Below, piece by piece: positions 1 through 9,922 of a stretch of DNA of 64,000 nt. How positions within the stretch are numbered: the first letter of the stretch is position 1; each line of letters starts with the position of its first letter. The notes below the pieces were generated by a model. It did not search any database and was not told where the DNA came from. It worked only from the letters and a program-made list of their open reading frames with translations. The position numbers were made by a program, and so were the translations under genes. This DNA comes from Trichomonas vaginalis G3 (lineage: Eukaryota > Parabasalia > Trichomonadida > Trichomonadidae), in assembly GCF_026262505.1 (NCBI RefSeq), contig NC_067205.1, positions 8,308,001 to 8,372,000 of the forward strand. The letters run 5' to 3'.

Positions 1-145
1 AATCTTGATTTTTTTTAAAATCAAATATTTATAACTTTAATACATACAGCTTAAACCTTATACTTGTTTTCTCTTGTGAGAAAGCAATCTTACAAAGCTA
101 ACAATCCTAAAAAATAAAGAATTAAAATTTAATAATTTAATCTAA
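1..145 (+). repeat. MULE left terminal inverted repeat
   Basis: This is the reverse complement of 3082-3226 over about 145 bases, with no mismatch seen by eye. Similarity stops just inside position 145. Long near-identical inverted repeats are typical of recently active MULEs. Confidence 0.9.
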
Positions 146-275
146 CAAAATTTCTCTCTTTATCCTTTTGCACTCTTTATATGCAACTCAAATCCATCAT
201 ATAATATTCCTAAAATACTCTTGCCTCAAACAATGACGAACAAACTGCTATTCTCATTTAATTACAGACCAAATA

Positions 276-1579
276 TAGGGTGTCCAAAGGTGTGTTTAGC
301 ACAAACCTGAATACTGCGAATAGAAATAAACAAGTTACATATATATAAAGTTTATTTAAATATAATCACCATTGGATTCAATCACGCGTTCGCAGCGATC
401 GATCCAGGCTTGAAAGACACGCTTTAAATCATCATGAGAAAATTGCTCAAATTGCTCTCTTACAAAATTTTCAAGATCATCTGGACTCGCGAATTCGCGT
501 CCTTCAGCTCTCTTTTTTAGCGTGCCGAATAAATAAAAGTCAGAGGGTGCAATATCAGGTGAATAAATTGGGTTTGGAACAACTTTGACATTGTTTTCCA
601 CCAAGTAATTCATTACCTTATGACTTTTGTGAACTCTTGAATTATCAAAATGAATTGCAAACTTTTGTTTTTGTTGTTTGGATTTCTCAAACTCATCAGA
701 ATTGATAATTTGAGTAAGAACATTGTCAATTAGATACTGAGCATTCATCGTATTAGGTTTTTGAAGAATATCAATTGCGATGATGCCATTCACGCCCAAA
801 AAAACCGACAACATCATCATTGGTGTGTCAATTTTTTTCTTCGGGAATGTTTGCGGATTTTCATCCTTCGGGATCCACATGATTTTGGCTTCTGTTGCAT
901 ATTGAAACCAAGACTCGTCCCCTGTTACTAAAAAGCGAAACTTCTTGGATTGATACGCACCCAATATAGAGAGGAGCTCTTTCGAAGATTGGACTCTAGA
1001 TTTTTTTTGAACTGAATTAAGGTTGTGCGGAACCCAACGTGTATACGCTAGTTTGTAGTTTAAATAATTGTGCAGATAATAACTGACTGTTGTACGTGGT
1101 ATCTTTGTCATCTCCTCTATCCTTCTGAGTGATGCTCTTGGGTCTTCATCTAGCGCTTGAAGAATTGCTTTGATTTTTCTTTGATCCGGCGATTTTTTGT
1201 CAATTTTTATGATGGGCGCCTTTTTGTTCATGAAGTGATACATCCTAACATGATACGTTACAGTGGAATAGCTAGGAGCATCCATACCGAAGCATTTTAC
1301 CAATGTCTCGTAGATTTTTTTACAGTCTTTGCATTTTTTTGCAAGAGCGAGGATGTTTTCTTTATGATTCATTAAAAAAATGAAAAAAATCCCGCCAAAA
1401 TTTCCCGCGAAACCGCCTCTTGTCTCAAAATTCATTTTATATTCCGGCATGGCGCCAAAATACAACATACTCATCATATACATATATTCATATTTTTTAT
1501 TATATATTTATAATCAGCATATATCTCCTTTAATAGTCTCATATAGAGCGCTGTGCTAAACGCACCTTTGGACACCCTA
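276..1579 (-). mobile_element. Complete mariner element, Tvmar1 type
   Basis: The 1304-bp element starts TAGGGTGTCC and ends with its inverted complement. About 28 bases at each end match, with few differences. It is flanked by TA at 274-275 and 1580-1581, the target-site duplication expected of mariners. One uninterrupted transposase ORF fills the minus strand. It is inserted in the MULE just inside its left inverted repeat, so it is younger than the MULE insertion. Confidence 0.95.
356..1483 (-). CDS. Mariner transposase (Tvmar1 type)
   Basis: This is the cut-and-paste transposase that binds the terminal repeats and inserts at TA. An N-terminal helix-turn-helix region (about residues 39-140) is followed by the catalytic core. 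The acidic triad is visible: D189 in GDESW, D280 in HFDN, and D315 in the SPDIAPSD motif. D280 and D315 are separated by 34 residues, the DD34D signature of the mariner family. The 375-residue frame is open, but translation may start at internal methionines (residue 17 or 38), because the first 37 residues are not needed for the DNA-binding domain. The full frame suggests a young copy that could encode active protein; activity cannot be judged from sequence alone. Confidence 0.92.
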   Translation of the reverse strand: MYMMSMLYFGAMPEYKMNFETRGGFAGNFGGIFFIFLMNHKENILALAKKCKDCKKIYETLVKCFGMDAPSYSTVTYHVRMYHFMNKKAPIIKIDKKSPDQRKIKAILQALDEDPRASLRRIEEMTKIPRTTVSYYLHNYLNYKLAYTRWVPHNLNSVQKKSRVQSSKELLSILGAYQSKKFRFLVTGDESWFQYATEAKIMWIPKDENPQTFPKKKIDTPMMMLSVFLGVNGIIAIDILQKPNTMNAQYLIDNVLTQIINSDEFEKSKQQKQKFAIHFDNSRVHKSHKVMNYLVENNVKVVPNPIYSPDIAPSDFYLFGTLKKRAEGREFASPDDLENFVREQFEQFSHDDLKRVFQAWIDRCERVIESNGDYI

Positions 1580-1622
1580 TATATTCAAATTTCTGAATTT
1601 TTAATTTTCATTTCAATTTCAA

Positions 1623-3067
1623 ATGGAATTAGAAGAAGAAACTATCTTTACTGTTATGGATCTTTGTAAATTTGGAGTTAAACAAGAAATACAAGCACAG
1701 TATGGATATGGTGAACGTGTCAGGAAAGATCTCAGATTTCATTCCACTGCAAATATCCAAAATGTCCTGCACATTTTAATGTTGCAATCTTGGATCAAAA
1801 TAAATACAAACTAATCAAAATAGTTGAAGAACATGATCATTCCGCCCCAAATGACAAAAGTCAATATTCGTCTGTCTTTTATCGCAAATATTTAGAACAT
1901 TACTTCCAAACAGATGACAATCAAAGAGCGATAGCACAGCTAAATGCATTCAAAGATCTTGAAATTCCTCTTACAGGTCCGTCCATTCCAGAGATGTACG
2001 CTCAAAAACCACGTGCAATCAAACGATTTGCAGAGAGAATACATGCTCTTCAAACTAGATATTCTCCTGACGATGTTGTGTCATTGCAAATCTTTGTTCA
2101 GACAGTACAAGAAGAATCTCCAGATGATCTCATTGCATTTGAAGTCTCAGACAATAATATGTGTTTCTATTACGCGCCTTTTGAAGGCAAAGCTTATGCG
2201 CATAGTATCAAGACATTTCATATAGACAGCACCTATAAATTGTTGCGATCAAACATTCCATTGTATGCATTTACTGGCAAAATCAAAGATTTTCACATTT
2301 TCCCTTTTTTATATTTCTTTTGTCAACCAGACACTTATCAAAACATTCAAGTTTGCGTGTGCGCCTATCTCAGATGGGTAACAATTGAGCCAGAATACAT
2401 TAGCATGGACTGTGCTCCACAGATAGCTCAAGCAATAGAAGAAAGCATTCCACAAGCTCAAATACTTTGGTGCGGAGTACATGTTCTTCGTGCAATTCTT
2501 CGCAAATCAAATAAGTTTTCTTCTCAAGAAAAATTTGAACAATTCTATAATTTGATGAAGGATTTAGTCTTCAAATTAGATGCAGAACATGAGGAAGAAG
2601 CAAATGCTGCCTATGATCAAGTTCTGGAGTTGCTCGACACAGATCCAACAGCATCTCAATACTTTAACAGACAATGGCGTTACAACATATCAAGATGGAT
2701 TGCTCGTGACAGGCGTGAAGGCGACGCAACTAACAATATTGCCGAAGCTCATTTTAGAACACTCAAACATGACTATTTTCCTGATCGAAAAAATCTCAGA
2801 ATTGATGATGTTATTATAGAAATTTATACAAAAGTGATACCATCTTTCGTTATCAAACTCAAAATTGATCAAAATCCAGCAGATGACCGTGTTATTAGGA
2901 TCATGGAAAAAGCAACTAACGCAGAAATTGATGTAAAAAGACAAAGAAAAATCGAGAGTATTTCAATGCTCAATAGATTGCTCAATGCTGTTAGTAATGA
3001 CTCAATAGATCCCACTAAAATATATCCTACCTTGAAAATATTATTACAAAGAACTCATTTTATTTAA
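1623..3067 (+). pseudogene. MULE transposase, frameshifted
   Basis: This is the MULE-family DDE transposase. The first piece (1623 to about 1760) holds the N-terminal region. The reading then continues in another frame to 3067, so there is one frameshift close to 1760. In the long second part (425 residues counted from 1790) the catalytic pattern is complete: D146 in HIDSTY, D207 in SMDCAP, the C-x2-H at C228/H231, and E319 in NIAEAH. Near the frame change the second frame reads KCPAHFN, which would suit the zinc-binding region that many MULE transposases carry at the N-terminus. The 1790 frame opens on TTG, so no separate start is likely there. A sequencing error is an alternative to a real frameshift. 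Confidence 0.88.
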
Positions 3068-3081
3068 TTTTGATTTTAATT

Positions 3082-3226
3082 TTAGATTAAATTATTAAAT
3101 TTTAATTCTTTATTTTTTAGGATTGTTAGCTTTGTAAGATTGCTTTCTCACAAGAGAAAACAAGTATAAGGTTTAAGCTGTATGTATTAAAGTTATAAAT
3201 ATTTGATTTTAAAAAAAATCAAGATT
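3082..3226 (-). repeat. MULE right terminal inverted repeat
   Basis: This is the partner of 1-145. It begins 15 bases after the transposase stop codon, so the gene sits hard against the right end of the element. Confidence 0.9.
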
Positions 3227-3238
3227 TTAAACTTTAAA

Positions 3239-3533
3239 GGTATTAATTATGATTATCTTTCTTTAGCTTTACATGCTGTATGCTACTTTTGGAAACTGCT
3301 CTATTGTATTAGAATGTTTTTAAATTTTGCACCTAAAAATGCGTAATATTAAAAATTAAGGTATTAATTATGATTATCTTTCTTTAGCTTTACATGCTGT
3401 ATGCTACTTTTGGAAACTGCTCTATTGTATTAGAATGTTTTTAAATTTTGCACCTAAAAATGCGTAATATTAAAAATTAAGGTATTAATTATGATTATCT
3501 TTCTTTAGCTTTACATGCTGTATGCTACTTTTG
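3239..3533. repeat. 121-bp tandem repeat, about 2.4 copies
   Basis: Units start at 3239, 3360 and 3481. The first two are complete and look identical; the third breaks off after about 53 bases. No ORF uses the repeat. It lies 12 bases outside the MULE end and may be a local satellite or part of a separate element end. Confidence 0.9.
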
Positions 3534-4312
3534 TCTTTGAGACATTCCATGATTTAAGTTAAGAAGCTTTAAAAAAAAGCAAAAAAAAATGTAATAAAAT
3601 AAAAAAATTTTTAGTATCGATAATCTGAAATATGTTGTTTACTTAAACCGCGAGCGAAGCGAGGGGCTTAGTTTCGTAATTTCGTACAATCTTTTTTCGA
3701 ATCTGTTCTTTTCGTCAGCCGCGAGCGAAGCGAGTGGCTTTTTATTTTTAAAAAATTTTTTTCTTTCTTACTTTTTTCCCTTACTTACAAATTTGATAGT
3801 AACTTACCAAATCTCTCTATCATATAATAATAAATTAATCCATTTTTTGTTTCAAATCTGACACTTTACATTTCTGACACGTAAACATGTCACTTTTCAC
3901 TTCACCTCATTGGGCAAGTTTGTGCCCCCCTCAATTTCGTTTATATTATTGCAAAATAAAATCTTCATTATCAAAATAATATTAAATGATAATATAATAT
4001 AATTTATAAACAACTATTATTTAATAAAGTTTAATTGCCAAGGTTCATCTAATTTTTGATTTTTAATGTTTTATGAATTTTATTTATCATGTATATATCT
4101 AATGAAGATTATATATGTAGAAGATAAGTACCTTAATATGTACGTAAATTTTAATGAAATAGTAGTAGGATATGACGGGTTTAGTGACTTTTTTTGTTAC
4201 ATCTATATATAGACGATGCATTAAAATATATTTATTTATAAATCATTAAAAAATTAACATTAATTTTAAAATAATTTATTTTTTTATCTTTTATAAAAGA
4301 AGCTATATATAG
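3534..4312. other. Non-coding stretch at the left side of Polinton A
   Basis: No credible gene was seen. The stretch is AT-rich and contains two GC-rich motifs with the core GAGCGAAGCGAG, near 3648-3666 and 3718-3738. The boundary between host DNA and Polinton A probably lies here, but no terminal repeat could be matched. Confidence 0.5.
3648..3738. other. Pair of GC-rich GCGAAGC mini-hairpin motifs
   Basis: Two copies of GAGCGAAGCGAG sit in otherwise AT-rich DNA. The second is enclosed by GCCGC and GTGGC (3718-3738), which can pair as a 5-bp stem with one G-T wobble. The inner GCGAAGC is a heptamer known to fold into an unusually stable DNA mini-hairpin. Similar motifs recur in the other Polintons of the window. 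Confidence 0.6.
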
Positions 4313-4603
4313 ATGATGTCAGATATTCCGCGATTAATTAAACATTGTTTAAATCCTGAATGGGTTAAACTTCAATTTAAAAATGAAGATTGTGAATTAT
4401 TAAATGAATATGAAAGCCAAAATAAGCTAATGAGGTATAAATATAATGATAAAGAATATTTAATTTCATGGAATCAATGGAGTCATAATCAAAGACCTCA
4501 TAAACGAGAAGAAGAAATTGAAAATAATGAAATGGAAATCATTGATGACATTAAAGAGGATGGAATTCCTAAATTTTGTAAAAAACCTTTAGAACTAAGT
4601 TAG
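4313..4603 (+). CDS. Unrecognised Polinton A protein, LNPEW motif
   Basis: This is a 96-residue charged protein of unknown function. Its N-terminal half contains a motif LNPEW-x-K-x-QFKxEDCELLN, and the tail is rich in Glu, Asp and Ile. The same motif recurs in the next segment (4605-4846), so the gene is part of a local duplication. ATGATG at 4313 follows an AT-rich leader. No known domain was recognised. It is assigned to Polinton A by position. Confidence 0.5.
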   Translation: MMSDIPRLIKHCLNPEWVKLQFKNEDCELLNEYESQNKLMRYKYNDKEYLISWNQWSHNQRPHKREEEIENNEMEIIDDIKEDGIPKFCKKPLELS

Positions 4604-4604
4604 G

Positions 4605-4846
4605 AGCATATAAACGTAGAGTATTAAATCCTGAATATCTTAAACATCAATTTAAAAAGGAAGACTGTGAATTATTAAACGCTAATGAATATGAAAATGC
4701 TAATCAAAACTGAGATATAAATATATTGGAAGTGATGAAAGGTGTAAAGATAAAGATAAGTTTATTCAGTTTTCATATAATAACTGGCACACGTTCGGGA
4801 TAAGAAAACATTTAGGAGATTATGGGAAATGTTCTGAATTCTTTTA
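4605..4846 (+). pseudogene. Second copy of the LNPEW-motif gene, broken
   Basis: Translation gives LNPEYLKHQFKKEDCELLN, closely matching the neighbour 4313-4603, then degrades. It looks like a tandem duplicate of the preceding gene within the fossil element. Confidence 0.5.
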
Positions 4847-4965
4847 ATCTAGTATATACGAGAGAGTAAAAGAAATTAGAAATAATTATTTTCATGAATA
4901 AAAAATAAACTTTAAAAATTCATGTCTTACATTTTTGAATAATTTATTTTTTTAATTCGTAAGAA

Positions 4966-5445
4966 ATGAGTGAATCAAAATTCGTGACTGTGAATCAATT
5001 AATGGATAAAACTTTCACCAATTCTCACCCAGGTTAAACAAGTAGACGTTTATTTTTGATGATACATACAAAGTTTATTTATTAAAGGTAAGTTTAATAT
5101 TAAACCTATTGCTTTTGCATTTGATGGTAAATTAATCGAAAATTCAAAAATTTGGGAATTAATTCCGGATATTGAATTTATAACAAATATTAAGGATAAA
5201 TGGTTTAAACAACAAAACCACCTCACTAAAGTTCTTTGTAGATTAATGATTAAAACTGAGGAAAAGAATTTAACGGGTTTAAATATCATCCGTGTAAAAT
5301 TTTAGAACTTGGTAACGAAAAACTTCAGAAAAAATTAAACGATAGACTATCAAAAGATAAAGTTGAAAGAGTAAATAAACTTGCTAAAGGTAATGGTAAT
5401 GGTAATGATGAAGAAGAATTTGATGAGTTCAACATAGAACTTTAA
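4966..5445 (+). pseudogene. Broken Polinton A gene, unknown product
   Basis: Coding-like sequence starts with MSESKFVTVNQL at 4966 and ends with an acidic tail (DEEEFDEF) at 5445. It has about two interruptions. No domain was recognised. It converges on the minus-strand gene ending at 5450. Confidence 0.45.
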
Positions 5446-5449
5446 GAAA

Positions 5450-5817
5450 CTAATGATTATTTGAATTTATGAAATCAATTATTTGATTCATTCTTTCTTC
5501 AATCTCTTCTATTCTTTTTGTTAAATCATCTATTTTCATTAATGAGGTGATTCTTGATTGAGGAATAGATTTCAAACTAACCACTCCTTTTATTTTTGAA
5601 ATTTTGAATCCATCAACTTTAAACATTTTATTCAATTTACACGTTGTCAATTCTTTAAATAATTTTTATTATTAGCATAATAGTCATTAAATTCTTCAAC
5701 AGATGAAAAAATTTTTATTTCAGTAATTGGTTTAACAACGTTTATTTTTTGTTGAACATTTTCACTTTCATTTATTTCTTCCTCCTCTGTTTCATTTATT
5801 TTTAAAATCGGTTTCAT
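5450..5817 (-). pseudogene. Small coiled-coil protein of Polinton A, broken
   Basis: The minus strand encodes a protein with an acidic, Glu-rich N-terminus (NETEEEEINESE), a middle segment VSLKSIPQSR, and a C-terminal helix of heptad character (TKRIEEIEERMNQII) typical of a short coiled coil. It has about one interruption. Function is unknown; a virion or DNA-binding scaffold role is only a guess from position. Confidence 0.5.
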
Positions 5818-5883
5818 TTATCATTAAATAAAAATTAGAATATAAGTGATGAAATATATTTTTTAATTAATATTAAATCAGAA

Positions 5884-6120
5884 ATGGCGGCAGGATTCTT
5901 TAAAAAATTATGGGATGGAATTAAGAAAGCTGCGGGTTGGGTTTATAAAAAGATTATTAAACCCGTTGCAAACTTTTTGGCACCAGTAGCGAAAACGGCA
6001 GGAACTATCATAGGTGGAGTATTAGGTACTAAAGCAGGTAATCCGACGATGGGAGCACAAGCAGGTAACGCAGTTGGTGGAATTGCTGAAGGAATACTTA
6101 ATAAAATAGGAGGTAGATAG
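5884..6120 (+). CDS. Small amphipathic Gly/Ala-rich virion-like protein
   Basis: The 78-residue protein has a basic amphipathic N-terminus (FFKKLWDGIKKAAGWVYKK) followed by a Gly/Ala-rich hydrophobic stretch (AGTIIGGVLGTKAG). Small proteins of this type in Polintons and adenoviruses are minor core or membrane-active virion components (pVI/pX-like). The assignment here is by character, not by a recognised domain. A related N-terminus is encoded in the opposite direction at 6181-6393, and the two genes converge on a GC hairpin at 6156-6168. The frame is intact. Confidence 0.55.
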   Translation: MAAGFFKKLWDGIKKAAGWVYKKIIKPVANFLAPVAKTAGTIIGGVLGTKAGNPTMGAQAGNAVGGIAEGILNKIGGR

Positions 6121-6155
6121 TGGAAAAATAAATATGAGATCCTATGGATCATCTC

Positions 6156-6168
6156 GCCGCTTAGCGGC
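6156..6168. terminator. GC hairpin between convergent genes
   Basis: GCCGC-TTA-GCGGC is a perfect 5-bp stem with a 3-base loop, in DNA that is otherwise about 70-75% AT. It lies 36 bp after the stop of 5884-6120 and 13 bp from the stop of the minus-strand gene 6181-6393, a position that suits a bidirectional end-of-transcript signal. That role is inferred. Confidence 0.45.
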
Positions 6169-6180
6169 TTAAAATTATTT

Positions 6181-6393
6181 TTATCTTAGTATCGGTTGTA
6201 GTCTTTGATAAACTTTTTCTTCTTTATTTAAAACTTCTCTTATTGGGGCAGCTTTTGGTGTTATTGATTCAGCAACGTCACTAATTGCTTCTTTATTCTT
6301 AAATATCCAATTTGCCCCTTCTTCAATGTTTCCCAAACTTTACTCCCCTCTTTTTACTCTATCCCACAGTTTCTTAAATATACCTGCAGCCAT
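6181..6393 (-). CDS. Second small amphipathic virion-like protein
   Basis: The minus strand starts MAAGIFKKLWDRVKRG, matching the first 13 or so residues of the plus-strand gene at 5884 (MAAGFFKKLWDGIKK). Its remainder includes EAISDVAESITPKAAPIREV. It appears broken, with about one interruption. Two opposed copies sharing only the amphipathic N-terminus suggest that this helix is the functional part. Upstream, the divergent capsid gene begins at 6462. Confidence 0.5.
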
Positions 6394-6461
6394 AGTTGAT
6401 TATTTCATTAAAATTAAAAATCATTTTCATCTTTTAATTTTGATTTTTTATTTATTAATAA

Positions 6462-8102
6462 ATGACGACTAACTATTTGGTGCCAAACACTAAACCGATT
6501 AATGGAAATGTGTTTCATTCATTCGAAAAGATAAATGAAATATTCGCAAAGAATGACGGTAGAAGATATTATAGAGAACTTGAAAGTTCATGCTATGACT
6601 CTGATGCTCCATATTTTGATGATAAACAAACTCATTTAAGAATTACAAATCCGGCTCATGATGTGAACCAATTAGGTGACACATATATTAAACGCAAAGT
6701 TAAAGCAACTCTAGTTTCAAATAAAGCTTTCACATGTGATGCCGCTTTTAAATGCATGCGTTTATTCGTTGGTTACAAATCATCAAATCAAAGCTTTAAA
6801 CAATTAGAAGTAGAAACCGAAAGAGGTGATGCCGGTTATCTTCAGATGGATTGCGCCCGTGAATCTTTCGCATTTGCAACATATAAACCAAAATCAGAAA
6901 GGAAAGTTAAAAAGTTTGTTCATTCGTTATATAATAATGTTCAAAAATATGATAACTCAGTATGTGGTAAATATATTGACCCTTCAGAAGTTTTCAAGAA
7001 AGCAAATGAAGAAGTTGATGTCACTTTTGATATGATTATTCCGGTAAATGATTTGTTAGCATTTCAGGCGTTCGATGATTATCCTAAATCATTTGGTGAT
7101 ATCATTCTTAAATATTATGTTTTCAGGATACTTTAGTATTTTGTCAGGTTGACCCGTTAAGAGTTGCTGATTTACAAAATTACGTTTATGAAAAGATAAC
7201 TGATGAAAATTATGAAAAGATTATGAATCATGTTTATAAATATGATCGCAAATTCCAACAAATCGGACTTCCTGCCAAATTAATTACAAGCTTAGCCGCT
7301 ACATCTGCTGACGCAACAGTTGATGACGTTATTATTTCATGCACAAAGATGGAAGTTTTAGAGGATAAATGCATTACACCAGGATACGGTTTAATTGAAG
7401 AATCAGTTAAAGCAATACCACGTTTATTCAGTAAGGAAGATCCATTCATGATTCCAGCTCAACATATTGACGTTCGTTCACTAAATGGAGGTTGCATCAC
7501 TCCTGAAGGTATTAGCTCAGATTTCTCATACGCTCTTCATAATGTTACAGATGTTGTGTTAAGCATTTCCGAAGAATGCAATGCAAAGAACGGTTTTAGA
7601 AAATCCAATGCTTCGAGGTCTTCAGGTCACTATAGATTCCAGAAACTTCCCCGATCAAGCGATGACCACAGTGGGCGACATATTCTTTACACGTATGCTT
7701 CAAGCTTCTGATTTAGATGGAGTGAATGAATGCACAGAAGAATACGAGGACTCATTAACTAGACCACTGAATGCAGATGATGGCACGCCATTAGCTAGAA
7801 CATGGAAAGACCAAACTTCATTCTTATGCACTATTCCAGTTCAACGTGATGGAGCGGGTATATTCTTTGATGGATTAGAAACTTTCAACTCACAAGTTAC
7901 AGTACAAGTGAAAGCTTATCCAATCATTCAGGGTGAAAATGACACTTACTGTTCAAAGGTGACAAATCCTCCTCAGGTTTGGTTTACTAGGACTACATAT
8001 TGGACATGGACACCGGATGAAGGTTTGAAATATCATCCAACAGGTACACCACCACAGTATAGAAGTTCATATGATGAAATATTGATGAATAGAAATGTTT
8101 AA
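6462..8102 (+). pseudogene. Polinton major capsid protein (element A)
   Basis: Three overlapping coding stretches form one gene for a large protein, with about two interruptions. It begins MTTNYLVPNTKPING and ends shortly after the sequence YRSSYDEILMN. Size (about 545 codons), the position directly before the packaging ATPase, and resemblance in layout to the capsid gene of element B support the double jelly-roll major capsid protein of Polintons. Segments such as RLFVGYKS and TTYWTWTPDEG are of the beta-rich kind expected. The start is preceded by AATAAATG after a T-rich tract, as at other genes of this element. It is called from size and position more than from a diagnostic motif. Confidence 0.65.
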
Positions 8103-8126
8103 AATTATAAATTTATTTTTGATTAA

Positions 8127-8965
8127 ATGGATTTAAATTCATACACTCCTTATGAAGAATTAGCAGGAGTATATAATACATACGTAGATGATATGATTAA
8201 TGAAGCATTGAGTGATAATAGAAATGCTCTATCTAAGGAAAAATTAATGAAAATTCCATATTCTGAATGTTACTTAAATTCAATCACTGCAGCAATTGGT
8301 AAACAGAATAAAGGTAAAACATTAACGATATTAAAACAAATTATCATTATTGCTAACACTTCCCCCTATTCACATGTGTTAATTTATATCAACCGTTCAG
8401 GTTCACCTTCAGATGATACATTTGAATCTTTAAAGCATTTAATCAAAATTCCAATTATTTATTTATCACAAGAAGAAGCAGAAGATTATTTAAAAAACTT
8501 TTTAATGTATAAAGAATTATATAATACAATCAAGAAGCAAGGATTAGAGGATAAAATTATTGATAAACAACGGGATGAATTATTTGAAACACTTTCTATT
8601 TCAAATTTTGATAGAGAATTTTTGCATTCACTCATTTTTCTAGATGATGCAGTGAAATCAAAACTAATAACAAATGAGAAATCATATTTTAATCAGTTAT
8701 TAACTCAATGTCGACACATTCAGTGTTCATTCTTTATGGCTGTTCAATACTTCAAAGCATTAAGCACAAACATTAAATCAAATCTATCAACCTTTTCATT
8801 TTCAGTGGGTTTAGTCGTCAACAGTTGAACGTTATGCTTTATCAAGTGAATTTACCAATGAGCATTAATGAACTTTACACACAATATCAGCAATTAGGTG
8901 AACATGGAAAAATAATAGTTGATTTAAATAAAGGAGTGTTAAATTTGATTAACTTTTATAATTAA
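8127..8965 (+). pseudogene. Genome-packaging ATPase (element A)
   Basis: This belongs to the FtsK/HerA-like A32 family that packages DNA into Polinton and NCLDV capsids. A Walker A motif GKQNKGKT lies near residue 55 and a Walker B motif LIFLDDA near residue 170. The same order of genes (capsid then ATPase) is common in Polintons. The gene is broken, with about one interruption towards its end. The start at 8127 follows a T-rich run and TTAAATG. Confidence 0.75.
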
Positions 8966-8991
8966 TTTTTATTTTTTATTTATAATTAAAC

Positions 8992-9864
8992 ATGACAGAA
9001 ATAGCAAATCTTCTACAGGTTCCATTAAAACAAGGAACAAACAAAAAGGGTGCATATAATAGAACTATGAAAGTTCCTGATGGAATGAAAGAATTAGTTC
9101 ATATTGTTGCTGGTCTTCAAAAAGATGTTAAACAAATGAGAAACGTTTTAACATTACCAGAAGCTCAAGCATATGCCAAACGTCAAGGTCCAAATTGGGA
9201 AGCACACGAAGCAGACATTACGGGTCCAAATGGAAAACCTGATGGTATAAATGAAGTTTTCGTTACTGATGGTCAAGGTAATATTAAAGTCATAAATGGT
9301 TATAAATTAACTATAACTGATTATCCTAAACGTAAAGCATATAATGAACGTTATCCTATGCAATTTGATGAAAATGGAAAAGCTGTTAAACAATACATTG
9401 GAGAAGGTGAAAATGGTCCAATTAATTCATACCGTTATAATCCATATTCTTATTTCAATGAAGAATTAAATGCTATTGAAGAGGGACCGGATGGATTACC
9501 ACGATATTCTAACCAGTTTGATGGTCAATATGCAAATATTAGACCTGAAATTTCAGCTAAGAAATTCTTTAAAGTTGCTTTATTCGATCCAGTTTTCGCA
9601 AATGTTAAAGATGAACTTAAACATCAATTCCAACCAATTATAGTAGCAAGAATTGCATCAGGTGCTTTATCTCAAGCATTCAAAGATTTAATTAAGAAAC
9701 CATTATATCAGCAACGTGGTTTAACTTATGATTTAGTTAAGGAATCAGATAAAAGAAAATTTGAGAAATCAGATGATTATAAGAATGCAATTAATGAATA
9801 TATTAGGTCTTTAATTACAATGAACCAGCTAAAAATCAACTTCAAGAACAAATACAGGGAATAA
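8992..9864 (+). CDS. Unrecognised virion-like protein of element A
   Basis: This is a 290-residue protein of unknown function. It begins [15 protein letters not shown]; a Lys/Val-rich helix ([16 protein letters not shown]) is followed by a Gly/Pro/Asn-rich middle ([12 protein letters not shown]) and a charged helical C-terminus. Coding similarity continues a few codons past the stop, so the end may be altered. It lies between the ATPase and the CCG-motif gene. In related elements this position holds minor capsid or scaffold proteins, but no domain was recognised. Confidence 0.5.
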   Translation: MTEIANLLQVPLKQGTNKKGAYNRTMKVPDGMKELVHIVAGLQKDVKQMRNVLTLPEAQAYAKRQGPNWEAHEADITGPNGKPDGINEVFVTDGQGNIKVINGYKLTITDYPKRKAYNERYPMQFDENGKAVKQYIGEGENGPINSYRYNPYSYFNEELNAIEEGPDGLPRYSNQFDGQYANIRPEISAKKFFKVALFDPVFANVKDELKHQFQPIIVARIASGALSQAFKDLIKKPLYQQRGLTYDLVKESDKRKFEKSDDYKNAINEYIRSLITMNQLKINFKNKYRE

Positions 9865-9900
9865 TAGATTCAAAACTTCCAGCAAAATAAAAGTTTAAAT

Positions 9901-9922
9901 ATATTTTTTTATTCGAATATAA
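9901..9922 (+). promoter_or_regulatory. Element promoter motif before the CCG gene
   Basis: A run of seven T, then ATTC, then an AT-rich spacer ending TATAA directly before ATG. The same layout precedes the homologous gene in element C (60881, minus strand) and in element B (23576, minus strand), which argues for a conserved core promoter. Confidence 0.55.

Larger units (their letters stand above)
1..3226 (+). mobile_element. Mutator-like (MULE) DNA transposon
   Basis: The element is bounded by 145-bp inverted repeats that match by eye, at 1-145 and 3082-3226. It carries a MULE-type transposase gene on the plus strand. The left repeat starts at the first base of the window, so the true end may lie further left and the target-site duplication cannot be checked. 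A mariner has inserted between the left repeat and the transposase gene. The transposase reading frame is interrupted, so this copy is probably not autonomous. Confidence 0.9.

Noticed and set aside
1157-1375. Plus-strand 72-codon frame inside the mariner
   Set aside because: It is antisense to the transposase and has no feature of its own.
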